From Nitrososphaeraceae archaeon (lineage in GTDB: Archaea > Thermoproteota > Nitrososphaeria > Nitrososphaerales > Nitrososphaeraceae), in NCBI GenBank assembly GCA_025936955.1, contig JAICSL010000020.1, forward strand, positions 1 through 13,312: a stretch of DNA of 13,312 bases, given 5' to 3'. Shown here piece after piece: positions 1-5,092 of the stretch. The notes beneath the pieces were generated by a model. The model had not been told where the DNA came from. It ran no database searches and saw only the letters and a list, made by a program, of their open reading frames with translations. Made by a program: the position numbers and the translations under genes. How positions within the stretch are numbered: the stretch's first letter is position 1; each line of letters opens with the position of its first letter.

Positions 1-542
1 ATCATATGTTTGTAGGAGATATCAACCTTGGAAACATATATAATTTCAAATTAAACCAGGATAGAACAGGACTTGAGTTTGATAATCCTGTCTTAGCAGC
101 TAGCAAAAAAGCTGATTCAATAGGTGACCTTCAAAATATGCTATTTGGACAGGGATTTGGAGGTATAACTGATTTGCAAGTAGGACCTGGTGATGGATAT
201 TTGTATGTTCTTACATATTCTGGAACATTGTATAGGATAATGCCTGCCTCTGCAACATCGTCTTCTTTGTCTTCATCTTCTTCCTCTTCATCCGCCGCTC
301 CGTCTGATAGTACCTCCAAGCCGGATACTTCCTCTTCTACCGCTGCTGACACTCCTAAAAAATCATCCGATAATAATAGTCCACCAGCACAGCAACAATT
401 ACAACCAGAACTGCAACCACACAGTCCAAAGCCTACAACTAAACATCATAATTCTACTCCAAAACCGCCACAATCATCTCCATCAGATTCTATCTTTAAT
501 CTACCAAATATTGGTATTGGTATGGGTGACAATGAGAGATGA
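1..542 (+). CDS. PQQ-dependent sugar dehydrogenase-like (GSDH) beta-propeller, C-terminal end, partial
   Basis: The 5' end lies outside the window; the frame is already open at base 3, so the ATG at 6 is internal. The first ~80 visible residues read like the last blade of a glucose/sorbosone dehydrogenase propeller: VFVGDIN-type strand, GNIYNF, DRTGLEF, then FGQGFGGITDLQVGPGDGYLYVLTYSGTLYRI. Known members are secreted and oxidise sugars with PQQ, or are uncharacterised paralogues; the catalytic residues lie upstream and cannot be checked. After the propeller comes a ~95-residue low-complexity tail: a Ser run, then Pro/Gln/Lys/Thr-rich sequence, ending in a short NLPNIGIGMGDNER peptide. No C-terminal membrane anchor is visible. 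The tail may span the cell surface layer or be glycosylated (inference). Family call fairly sure; substrate unknown. Confidence 0.75.
   Translation, partial: HMFVGDINLGNIYNFKLNQDRTGLEFDNPVLAASKKADSIGDLQNMLFGQGFGGITDLQVGPGDGYLYVLTYSGTLYRIMPASATSSSLSSSSSSSSAAPSDSTSKPDTSSSTAADTPKKSSDNNSPPAQQQLQPELQPHSPKPTTKHHNSTPKPPQSSPSDSIFNLPNIGIGMGDNER
252..302 (+). repeat. TCN serine-codon microsatellite-like tract
   Basis: A pyrimidine-rich run of mostly TCT/TCC/TCA/TCG codons inside the tail of the sugar dehydrogenase-like gene. It encodes about a dozen serines interrupted by a Leu and then Ala-Ala. Such runs can change length by slippage without breaking the frame when whole codons are gained or lost. 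Confidence 0.6.
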
Positions 543-762
543 CCTATATTTTTCATACTTTTCCAAACTCATAAGTTCTATACCTTAGTGAATTGGACGG
601 CTCTTGCGGATGTACCCTTTCGACAAGTAAGCGAAAGTGGTTTTGGTTATGTAGCGTAATATCTTATTTTTATTATCATAGAAGACTCGTGTAATAACCG
701 TTGTTTATATTATGAAAGATCTTATTAGTGCCTTATATCTTTAATATGCATCATAGATTGGA

Positions 763-786
763 CTAAAATTAAACCACTAATTTTAG
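763..786. repeat. 9-bp perfect inverted repeat with 6-nt loop
   Basis: CTAAAATTA (763-771) and TAATTTTAG (778-786) are exact reverse complements separated by AACCAC. No T-run follows directly, so a terminator role is not obvious. It could be a small RNA hairpin or a protein-binding site. Confidence 0.5.
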
Positions 787-1027
787 ATCTGAGGGCTATA
801 TTTGATGTTATATCATAGATGAACTATAAATTATCAGTTAGAGGCGATAAGATGTCAATACCATTGGACTCTGCAATCAAGACCCAAACTTTTTACAAAC
901 TGTAATTTAATAAGGACTAAAGTTCAAATTAACAACCCGTCAACTGTTACGATTTGGCCGAAATGCGATTTGAATCAGTTTTTATATATAACGAATTTTA
1001 ACTGGTCGGGAAACCTTCAATATTGAG

Positions 1028-1149
1028 TGTACAATCTGACGCCAAAATTTTTGAATATGTAACAGAGGATAGGTTTACCTATGTAATCTTAGCCATTGTT
1101 GTAGACAAGCGTCAGATTCTGTACATATGGCTAAAAGATATGTATCTTT
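1028..1149. repeat. Cluster of nested and overlapping inverted repeats
   Basis: Four inverted repeats overlap here. (1) TGTACA-ATCTGACGC at 1028-1042 pairs with GCGTCAGAT-tc-TGTACA at 1109-1125: 15 paired positions with two extra bases. (2) ATAGGT-tt-ACCTAT at 1069-1082. (3) TTAGCCAT at 1089-1096 pairs with ATGGCTAA at 1127-1134. (4) AAAGATA-tg-TATCTTT at 1134-1149. Repeats 1 and 3 interlock, so one RNA strand could not form both as simple nested stems (pseudoknot or alternative folds). The cluster lies just past the 3' end of the minus-strand gene at 1167-1481. It could be ends of a decayed mobile element, a structured RNA, or a plasmid-type origin/operator. Confidence 0.6.
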
Positions 1150-1166
1150 CTAATGCTTATCTGTGA

Positions 1167-1481
1167 TTATGCAATATCACCAAAGTAGTCATATGTTGTC
1201 TTCTCATCTGTGAGTATGTGGTTAACTGGACCTGATTTGTTTTGATAGGAGTTCTTTGTCTGGCTACATATCTTTTTACTTCGGTCTCTCGCATTTAGCT
1301 GCTCTTCCTGCTGTAAGTATTGCTTACCTAGCATATTTAGTGCCATCTTGGCTATTATTGAAATAGATGGTTTACGGATTATGTCCTGTTTCCATAGCAT
1401 ATTAGCGATATTCTGGAAAAACATGCTTTCCGTACGTGTCAAATAGAACCCATACTTCCTTTTTTTGTCAGCTACTGACAT
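1167..1481 (-). CDS. Small basic protein of unknown function, possible DNA-binding accessory protein
   Basis: I do not recognise a named family. The 104-residue product begins MSVADKKRKYGFYLTRTES, is lysine-rich at the N-terminus, and has a probable helix around QNIANMLWKQDIIRKPSISIIAKMALNML (residues ~25-53). That organisation (short strand, then two helices with a 'KPSIS' turn) loosely resembles small archaeal ribbon-helix-helix or plasmid accessory proteins, but this is only an impression. The C-terminal third is polar and probably unstructured. The ATG start is supported by a TATA-like CTTAAATA about 27 nt upstream (1507-1514, minus strand), which would give a leaderless mRNA. A possible decayed second copy of its first ~14 residues lies upstream at ~1945-2019. 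It sits alone in a decayed, repeat-rich region, which suggests accessory origin. Confidence 0.5.
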   Translation of the reverse strand: MSVADKKRKYGFYLTRTESMFFQNIANMLWKQDIIRKPSISIIAKMALNMLGKQYLQQEEQLNARDRSKKICSQTKNSYQNKSGPVNHILTDEKTTYDYFGDIA

Positions 1482-1506
1482 TACAATTTTCTATACATAT
1501 ATTATG

Positions 1507-1514
1507 TATTTAAG
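1507..1514 (-). promoter_or_regulatory. TATA box for the 1167-1481 gene
   Basis: CTTAAATA on the minus strand, centred about 29 nt before the ATG at 1481. This is the spacing expected for a leaderless archaeal transcript. Confidence 0.4.
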
Positions 1515-1566
1515 TTTTGATACATTTGTATTAAAGAAATTTTTTGTTTGGAACCAAATAGTTCTG

Positions 1567-1594
1567 ATTTTGGACCTAGTTTTAGGTCTAAAAT
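1567..1594 (+). repeat. 12-bp stem hairpin
   Basis: ATTTTGGACCTA (1567-1578) and TAGGTCTAAAAT (1583-1594) pair along all 12 positions in plus-strand RNA, with one G-U wobble (1572/1589) and a GTTT loop. No T-run follows. It lies in a non-coding stretch next to the degenerate tandem repeats and may be a structured RNA or an element end. Confidence 0.5.
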
Positions 1595-1647
1595 CTTTGG
1601 AAAAGTCCTTGGTACTAAAAATAGGCCAAATTTAGACCATTTATTGC

Positions 1648-1817
1648 TTGTTTCAAAAACACCTATTTTTGTTTCAAAAATCACATTTTCACACCTTATG
1701 GGATATGTACGGTTTTTATTTCAAAGATTTTTTTGTTTCAAAAACGCTAATTTTTGTTTCAAACAAATAGTGTACATTCCAAAAAACATTATATTTTATT
1801 TCAAAGATTTCGTACGG
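1648..1817. repeat. Degenerate ~80-bp tandem repeat, two units
   Basis: Unit 1 (1648-1732) and unit 2 (1733-1817) begin with the same TTGTTTCAAAAAC, continue with a related TTTTTGTTTCAAA block, and end with the identical 17-mer TTTTATTTCAAAGATTT (1714-1730 and 1794-1810). GTACGGTT also occurs twice (1707-1714, 1812-1819). The middle of the units has diverged and differs by about 5 nt in length. Read on the minus strand the motif gives a repeated FETK peptide, but stops interrupt it. A more diverged TTTTTGTTTGGAACC at 1541 may mark a third, older unit. Confidence 0.6.
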
Positions 1818-1944
1818 TTGTTAAAGTACTATCTGTAGTACATGTGTAACAATATTCCTGTTTTAAATTGGTGTCGATTTTCAACTGATGAATTGAATCA
1901 TGATATCCTAAATGGACTAAATAAGTGGATGATAAAATGGTGAA

Positions 1945-2019
1945 AGAAAAATGGTTGAAGATATACCTTCGTCCTAACAGATGAAGCCCATAATCATATC
2001 TACTGTCACTAATGGTCAT
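1945..2019 (-). pseudogene. Possible broken second copy of the 1167-1481 gene
   Basis: From an ATG at 2019 the minus strand reads MTISDSRYDYGLHL. This aligns without gaps to the start of the 1167-1481 product, MSVADKKRKYGFYL: M, D, Y, G and the last L are identical, and T/S, I/V, S/A, R/K, L/F and H/Y are conservative. After that a shift of one base is needed to continue (RTKVYLQ against RTESMFFQ), and similarity then fades. No intact frame follows. The match is short and could be chance, so I treat it as a tentative decayed paralogue. Confidence 0.35.
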
Positions 2020-2390
2020 GGTATTTGTTTGGAGAATGCTTCTTTGATGATGTTGCATTGTCAGATAATAATATAATATCACTAAATGTCATACCATTAT
2101 CATTACTTACTCTTATAACTGGTTCACTTGATGCAGCATTATCTCTTTCACATCGTGTAACATAACATTATTTACTTCTGTATCTATCTATGCATTAATT
2201 GATTCGACAGTGGAAGTATTGCTAAAGTTCATTTTATCCCCAAATGCCTTGCTCCCATCTGTAGATGCTTTGAACATTACCTCTTTATTAATACGTGCTG
2301 CATACTTGCTGGTTATCACCATATAATGCTGGTTATCCGTAATATCTGAACTTACTGCTAGATAACTGCTAGATAACTTCTAGTTATTAT
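2017..2390 (-). pseudogene. BNR/Asp-box repeat (exo-alpha-sialidase-like) protein, broken pseudogene
   Basis: Joining minus-strand frames gives a clear sialidase-like repeat protein of a kind I know from Thaumarchaea. One frame reads INKEVMFKASTDGSKAFG then DKMNFSNTSTVESINA, where a TAG stop interrupts it. It continues IDTEVNNV; dropping one reading step gives YVTRCERDNAASSEPVIR, then VSNDNGMTFSDIILLSDNATSS, ending at a stop near 2017. Two Asp-box motifs (S-T-D-G-x-x-x-F and S-N-D-N-G-x-T-F) are visible. Upstream the frame AVSSDITDNQHYMV runs back to about 2390, where another stop and an 11-bp tandem duplication occur. Intact relatives are secreted beta-propellers thought to bind or cut surface glycans. 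At least one in-frame stop and one frameshift make it non-functional. Confidence 0.7.
2354..2375. repeat. 11-bp perfect tandem duplication
   Basis: ACTGCTAGATA occurs twice back to back (2354-2364, 2365-2375), and a third, imperfect ACTTCTAG follows. Eleven is not a multiple of three, so the duplication shifts the frame of the sialidase-like pseudogene. It looks like a replication-slippage scar. Confidence 0.7.
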
Positions 2391-2463
2391 AGGCAAACTT
2401 AAGAGCCTCATAACATTTTAATTAAATAAAAGATCTCATTGGCTATAATGGTTTGAATAATAG

Positions 2464-2471
2464 ATATATTA
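2464..2471 (+). promoter_or_regulatory. TATA box for the zinc-ribbon gene
   Basis: ATATATTA lies about 25 nt before the ATG at 2492, fitting a leaderless or near-leaderless transcript. Confidence 0.4.
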
Positions 2472-2491
2472 CATGATGATAATATGTAGGC

Positions 2492-2980
2492 ATGGCTCAA
2501 ACGCTTTGTATTAAATGTGGTTCTGATCTTAAAGTATCTTCTGATTGTAATTTTTGCCAAGAGCCTTTAATCTTTGCATGTACTTCATGCGATTATGTTA
2601 CTGAAGAAAAAGTTCATACAGATTGTAGGAATGCGAAAGTATTAGCAAAAACAGAGGTGAAAGAAGAAACGTCTCCTACGCCAGCCTTTAAACCGATAAC
2701 TGGGAATCAAGAAAAGAGTAATGCTGATAAACCAAAAGAAGAAGTGATTAAAGAAGAGCCAAGTTCTGCATCATATTTAAGAAGTGAACAATACAATAAA
2801 AATTTCAGTAATTCTAATCCATTTGTTGCAGGCGCAGCAGTTTGGCAAAGATTAATGACGTATTGGTTTAATGTTTATGGAGTATTTCTTAAAAACGCTC
2901 CGAAAATGTTTGAAGATTGGTATGATATATTTTGGAAGTCTTGGTTATATTGGGCGCCGCAGGAGCAAGAGAAGCAATAG
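2492..2980 (+). CDS. Double zinc-ribbon protein with acidic/basic linker and aromatic C-terminal helix region
   Basis: Eight metal ligands are visible in the first 45 residues: C6-x2-C9, C19-x2-C22, C30-x2-C33 and H42-x2-C45, enough for two zinc sites. Residues ~50-100 form a Lys/Glu/Pro/Ser-rich linker. Residues ~107-155 are unusually aromatic (WQRLMTYWFNVYGVF, then DWYDIFWKSWLYW) with interspersed charges, as in amphipathic helices that lie on a membrane, lipid granule or partner protein. It is not a clean transmembrane segment. The start is supported by a TATA box ~25 nt upstream. I do not recognise a named family. The C-terminal half vaguely resembles phasin or PHA-synthase-subunit helices, which is speculation. 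The next gene, 3126-3461, is 145 nt downstream with its own promoter-like sequence. Confidence 0.75.
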   Translation: MAQTLCIKCGSDLKVSSDCNFCQEPLIFACTSCDYVTEEKVHTDCRNAKVLAKTEVKEETSPTPAFKPITGNQEKSNADKPKEEVIKEEPSSASYLRSEQYNKNFSNSNPFVAGAAVWQRLMTYWFNVYGVFLKNAPKMFEDWYDIFWKSWLYWAPQEQEKQ

Positions 2981-3091
2981 ATGAAGCGAATGTAGGATAA
3001 TTCATTGAATTGTTCTGTGTTCTAACAAAATGATGTATATAAGAAATTGGCAAAAAGATTATCTAGTTACAACTTGGATATTTTCTTTACT

Positions 3092-3100
3092 AATTTATTA
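3092..3100 (+). promoter_or_regulatory. TATA box for the 3126-3461 gene
   Basis: AATTTATTA, centred about 30 nt upstream of the ATG at 3126. Confidence 0.35.
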
Positions 3101-3125
3101 ACTACTCTTTAATCAAGATTTTTGA

Positions 3126-3461
3126 ATGGATGATAAAGAGAACTGCTCTGATAATGATAACGATATTCTAGACAAAGAGATAAAATCATGGAATGGCTTT
3201 GAATATGCTTTACGAGAAGAAAATGCATTATTGTTTAATAAAATGCTATCAGAATCTAGAGAATATGCTGAAGCAGTAGGTGCTAAGGGTGAGTCGTATG
3301 CAGCTGAATCATTGTTTATGGCTTTGATATTGCGGCAGCAAAGGATGATAAATCAGTTGATGGATAATTTATCTAAAGTAAGACTGCAAAAGGAAGAACA
3401 ACAAAATAGGTCCACTCTTTTGAAGGAATATGATGAAAGACAACAAGCTATGTTTACTTAA
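3126..3461 (+). CDS. Small acidic, helical hypothetical protein
   Basis: The 111-residue product has an Asp/Asn-rich N-terminus, followed by what looks like continuous helix: SWNGFEYALREENALLFNKML, then ESLFMALILRQQRMINQLMDNLSKV and a Gln/Glu/Lys-rich tail. There is no signal peptide, membrane segment or metal motif. The heptad-like spacing of hydrophobic residues suggests a coiled coil or a helical bundle, possibly binding a partner protein. I believe similar proteins occur in other group I.1b Thaumarchaea, but cannot name a function. The ATG is preceded by a TATA-like element ~30 nt upstream, and a T6 run (3465-3470) directly after the TAA stop is a likely terminator. Confidence 0.65.
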   Translation: MDDKENCSDNDNDILDKEIKSWNGFEYALREENALLFNKMLSESREYAEAVGAKGESYAAESLFMALILRQQRMINQLMDNLSKVRLQKEEQQNRSTLLKEYDERQQAMFT

Positions 3462-3464
3462 TTG

Positions 3465-3470
3465 TTTTTT
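3465..3470 (+). terminator. T-run terminator
   Basis: Six T residues begin 4 nt after the TAA stop of the 3126-3461 gene, the usual archaeal termination signal. Confidence 0.4.
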
Positions 3471-3521
3471 AAGGAATAACTAAATACATTGCTAATAATT
3501 ATCTATTGCCAAACTTTCTGA

Positions 3522-3804
3522 ATAACAAAGAATCAAAGTACAAAACATATACAGATTCACTTGCAAGATGATAACTGTAATAACAAAATGGAAAGGATGA
3601 ACGGAGAGATTAGAGACAGAGAGAAAACAATGAGAGGATTGAAAAAAAAGGATACTAAAATCCTAGCAGGATATCAAATATTTCATGACTATATCAGTGA
3701 CCATGAAGGCTTAGACGGAAAGATGCCTACTGAAGCCTGTGGGATTAAGATTGAGGGAGAGAATAAATGGATAACATTAATACAAGAGTTCTAAAGAAGT
3801 GTGA
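3522..3804 (+). pseudogene. DDE-type transposase/integrase, C-terminal remnant
   Basis: The open frame starts right after a TGA at 3519-3521 and reads TKNQSTKHIQIHLQ, DDNCNNKMERMNGEIRDREK, TMRGLKKK, then AGYQIFHDYISDHEGL and a closing EACGIKIEGENKWITLIQ. This is the end of the catalytic domain of an archaeal DDE transposase. The E of NNKMER is in the place of the third acidic catalytic residue, and the NG-x4-R-x-R-x-K-x3-RGLK block is typical. Only ~90 of an expected 300+ residues remain; the first two catalytic Asp residues are missing. Near the end the frame stops early (LIQEF), but a shift gives SSKEV and a TGA at 3802-3804. The TTG at 3561 is therefore not a real start. Confidence 0.75.
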
Positions 3805-3881
3805 ATTAGTTCCCTTAATCGCCTTTATTCAATTAATACTATGTCCAAAAAACTAATTGAAGATATTTACATAGAATAAAG
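3804..3881. repeat. Nested inverted repeats after the transposase remnant
   Basis: CTTTATTC (3823-3830) pairs with GAATAAAG (3874-3881). Inside it CAATTA (3830-3835) pairs with TAATTG (3854-3859). An alternative partner for the latter arm is AATTAGTT (3804-3811), which pairs with AACTAATT (3851-3858). All are perfect. Directly following a dead transposase, these may be remains of an insertion-sequence end, although small AT-rich inverted repeats also occur by chance. Confidence 0.4.
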
Positions 3882-3967
3882 AGGTATATGCTACACGTGA
3901 GACAACAGATTCCGAGATAAAACTTACATTCCATATTCCATATAAGATACATTTGCAGTTTAACGAT

Positions 3968-4312
3968 TCAGATTGAAGCATCTGTATTAAAGATCTTTTT
4001 CTTTTTTTCCAAATCTACAATGAATTTCTTATAGATTTCCTTTGTTGGCGAAGGCATCGAGTTCAGATAAGCTTCAATAGACTTAATAATGCAGTCTATT
4101 GATATCTTGTCTGCAAATTCAGCGTGGAGATTTTCATTATTAATAGCTTTTAGCTTGATACGACTACCATTAACATCATTACATATTTCTTTTGCGGTTT
4201 CTTGAATCGCGTTTGTCCATGCTTCTAAAGTACTTGAATCAACTCCAGAACGAAGCATTTTGAACTTGCTTTTCAACTCATCAAGTCCTGCGAGTTTAAT
4301 TTTAATTTTCAT
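3968..4312 (-). CDS. Conserved-looking small hypothetical protein
   Basis: The 114-residue product starts MKIKIKLAGLDELKSKFKML, has regular helix-like spacing throughout (EAWTNAIQETAKEICND, then DKISIDCIIKSIEAYLNSM), and ends in a lysine-rich segment. There is no signal peptide, membrane segment or recognisable catalytic motif. The opening resembles the N-terminus of small phage/tail-type or helical adaptor proteins ('KIKLEGLDEL'), but the similarity is too weak to name. The ATG is followed by even codon quality to the end, and an AT-rich element (ATATAACATG, 4341-4350 on the minus strand) lies ~30-38 nt upstream. It is a single gene, with no partner in the same orientation closer than 196 nt. 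Confidence 0.6.
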   Translation of the reverse strand: MKIKIKLAGLDELKSKFKMLRSGVDSSTLEAWTNAIQETAKEICNDVNGSRIKLKAINNENLHAEFADKISIDCIIKSIEAYLNSMPSPTKEIYKKFIVDLEKKKKIFNTDASI

Positions 4313-4492
4313 TCTTATTATTTGTAAAGAAGCAGCTAGTCATGTTATATGATGTGTTCTGTTGAAGCTTTGGGTGATTTGTCTAGATACTTCTCATCAA
4401 GCAAAATTATATTCATAGATCCCTTAATTCACAGTCGCCTGACTCTTAATCTTAAAAAACGAAACTGAAGTTCATCTTCATTACCTTTCTAT

Positions 4493-4500
4493 AAAAAAAA
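4493..4500 (-). terminator. T8 terminator of the exported-protein gene
   Basis: Eight A residues on the plus strand (T8 on the minus strand) begin 8 nt after the TAA stop at 4509-4511 of the minus-strand gene. Confidence 0.5.
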
Positions 4501-4508
4501 GTAGAGTA

Positions 4509-4952
4509 TTAACCTTGGCTCGTTAGAGGTAATGCAATCACTCTGATAAACTGTGGATTTCTTAGAAAGTCATAGTTAGTTAGTTTTACATCAATACTCT
4601 TTGAATTTGTCCATCCTCCCTTAACAGTTGCAGCACCTGCCTTTCCCGCGTCACGATCTAAAATACCGAGTACCAAGCTGGGAGCAGAACCGCTGCCTGT
4701 TTTAGTCAATGTGATTGTTTCTATACTTGGAGTTTTAGAAGTAATGCCTGTTATTGTGATACCATTTACGAAACTAGCCGAACCAACTCTTAGAGTTTGT
4801 GGTTTTGCTACCCCTAGAGATGTAGTTGTCGCTGCAACTGCTGTTGTTGTTGTGATAGTAACTGTTGCGATTGCTATTATCAGTGAAAAGATTGCAATTG
4901 TTCCCGAGATGCCTGTTCTTTTTATCTTTTTGTTCCGTATCAAATTTATCAT
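4509..4952 (-). CDS. Exported Thr/Ser-rich protein of unknown function
   Basis: A basic N-terminus (RNKKIKR) is followed by a hydrophobic stretch, ISGTIAIFSLIIAIATVTI (residues ~15-33), and a TTTTAVAATTTS segment, consistent with a signal peptide cut near AVAA or with a membrane anchor. The remaining ~105 residues alternate in a beta-strand pattern (TLRVGSASFVNGITITGIT, SIETITLTKTGSG, SLVLGILDRDAGKAG, FIRVIALPL), suggesting a small extracytoplasmic beta-sandwich. There are no Cys residues or catalytic motifs. I recognise no named family. The ATG at 4952 is favoured because a TTTAATTAA element lies ~25 nt upstream. Downstream, T8 ends the unit. Confidence 0.65.
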   Translation of the reverse strand: MINLIRNKKIKRTGISGTIAIFSLIIAIATVTITTTTAVAATTTSLGVAKPQTLRVGSASFVNGITITGITSKTPSIETITLTKTGSGSAPSLVLGILDRDAGKAGAATVKGGWTNSKSIDVKLTNYDFLRNPQFIRVIALPLTSQG

Positions 4953-4972
4953 ATTAATTCAACTGAGCCTAC

Positions 4973-4983
4973 ATTAATTAAAG
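4973..4983 (-). promoter_or_regulatory. TATA box for the exported-protein gene
   Basis: Minus-strand CTTTAATTAAT lies roughly 25 nt before the ATG at 4952. Confidence 0.4.
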
Positions 4984-5019
4984 CAGATTGATTAATCTTG
5001 CTTAACATTGTAACTTTTG

Positions 5020-5037
5020 CATGCATCTTTATGCATG
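5020..5037. promoter_or_regulatory. CATGCAT/ATGCATG inverted repeat, possible operator
   Basis: CATGCAT-cttt-ATGCATG is a perfect 7-bp inverted repeat. It is ~40 nt upstream of the TATA box of the exported-protein gene and ~55 nt past the dehydrogenase stop, on the same (minus) strand. The position fits either an upstream activator/repressor site for 4509-4952 or a 3' hairpin of the dehydrogenase mRNA. Confidence 0.4.
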
Positions 5038-5092
5038 AAATCAAAATGATTAAGTTAAGTTAGCCATGGCCCTCGACTAGAGCAGAATAATT

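Larger units (their letters stand above)
543..1166. other. Gene-poor intergenic stretch with several inverted repeats
   Basis: I find no credible coding region on either strand; the longest frames are short and without recognisable motifs. What can be seen is structure: a hairpin at 614-641 (CTTTCG/CGAAAG stem with an outer ACC/GGT and one bulged base), a 9-bp perfect inverted repeat at 763-786 (CTAAAATTA / TAATTTTAG), and a dense inverted-repeat cluster at 1028-1149 listed separately. No tRNA cloverleaf could be built from it. Confidence 0.5.

Noticed and set aside
915..975. tRNA T-loop-like sequence (AGTTCAAATT)
   Set aside because: No acceptor, D-arm or anticodon stem can be paired around it.
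1502..1684. 60-codon minus-strand open frame with FETK-type repeats
   Set aside because: It starts at a GTG inside the repeat array, overlaps the hairpin at 1567-1594, and its repeat peptide is interrupted by stops further upstream. At most it is a ruin of an old gene.
1648..1817. CRISPR-like array
   Set aside because: There are only two long units that differ in length and sequence; there are no short conserved repeats separated by unique spacers and no cas genes in the window.
1548..1838. 96-codon plus-strand open frame
   Set aside because: It is made of the degenerate tandem repeats, is Phe/Lys-rich with no family resemblance, and has no promoter; its length comes from AT-rich repeats with few stops.
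1801..2082. 93-codon minus-strand open frame
   Set aside because: Its first part runs out of frame through the sialidase-like pseudogene and the rest shows no protein-like composition; only the MTISDSRYDYGLHL stretch may be meaningful.
3561..3794. Independent 77-residue gene
   Set aside because: The frame is open upstream to 3522 with transposase-like residues and the sequence is a transposase C-terminus, so it is a remnant and not a small gene.
4711..4977. 88-codon plus-strand open frame
   Set aside because: It is the reverse-strand shadow of the exported protein at 4509-4952, whose signal region gives a Val/Ile-rich antisense translation.
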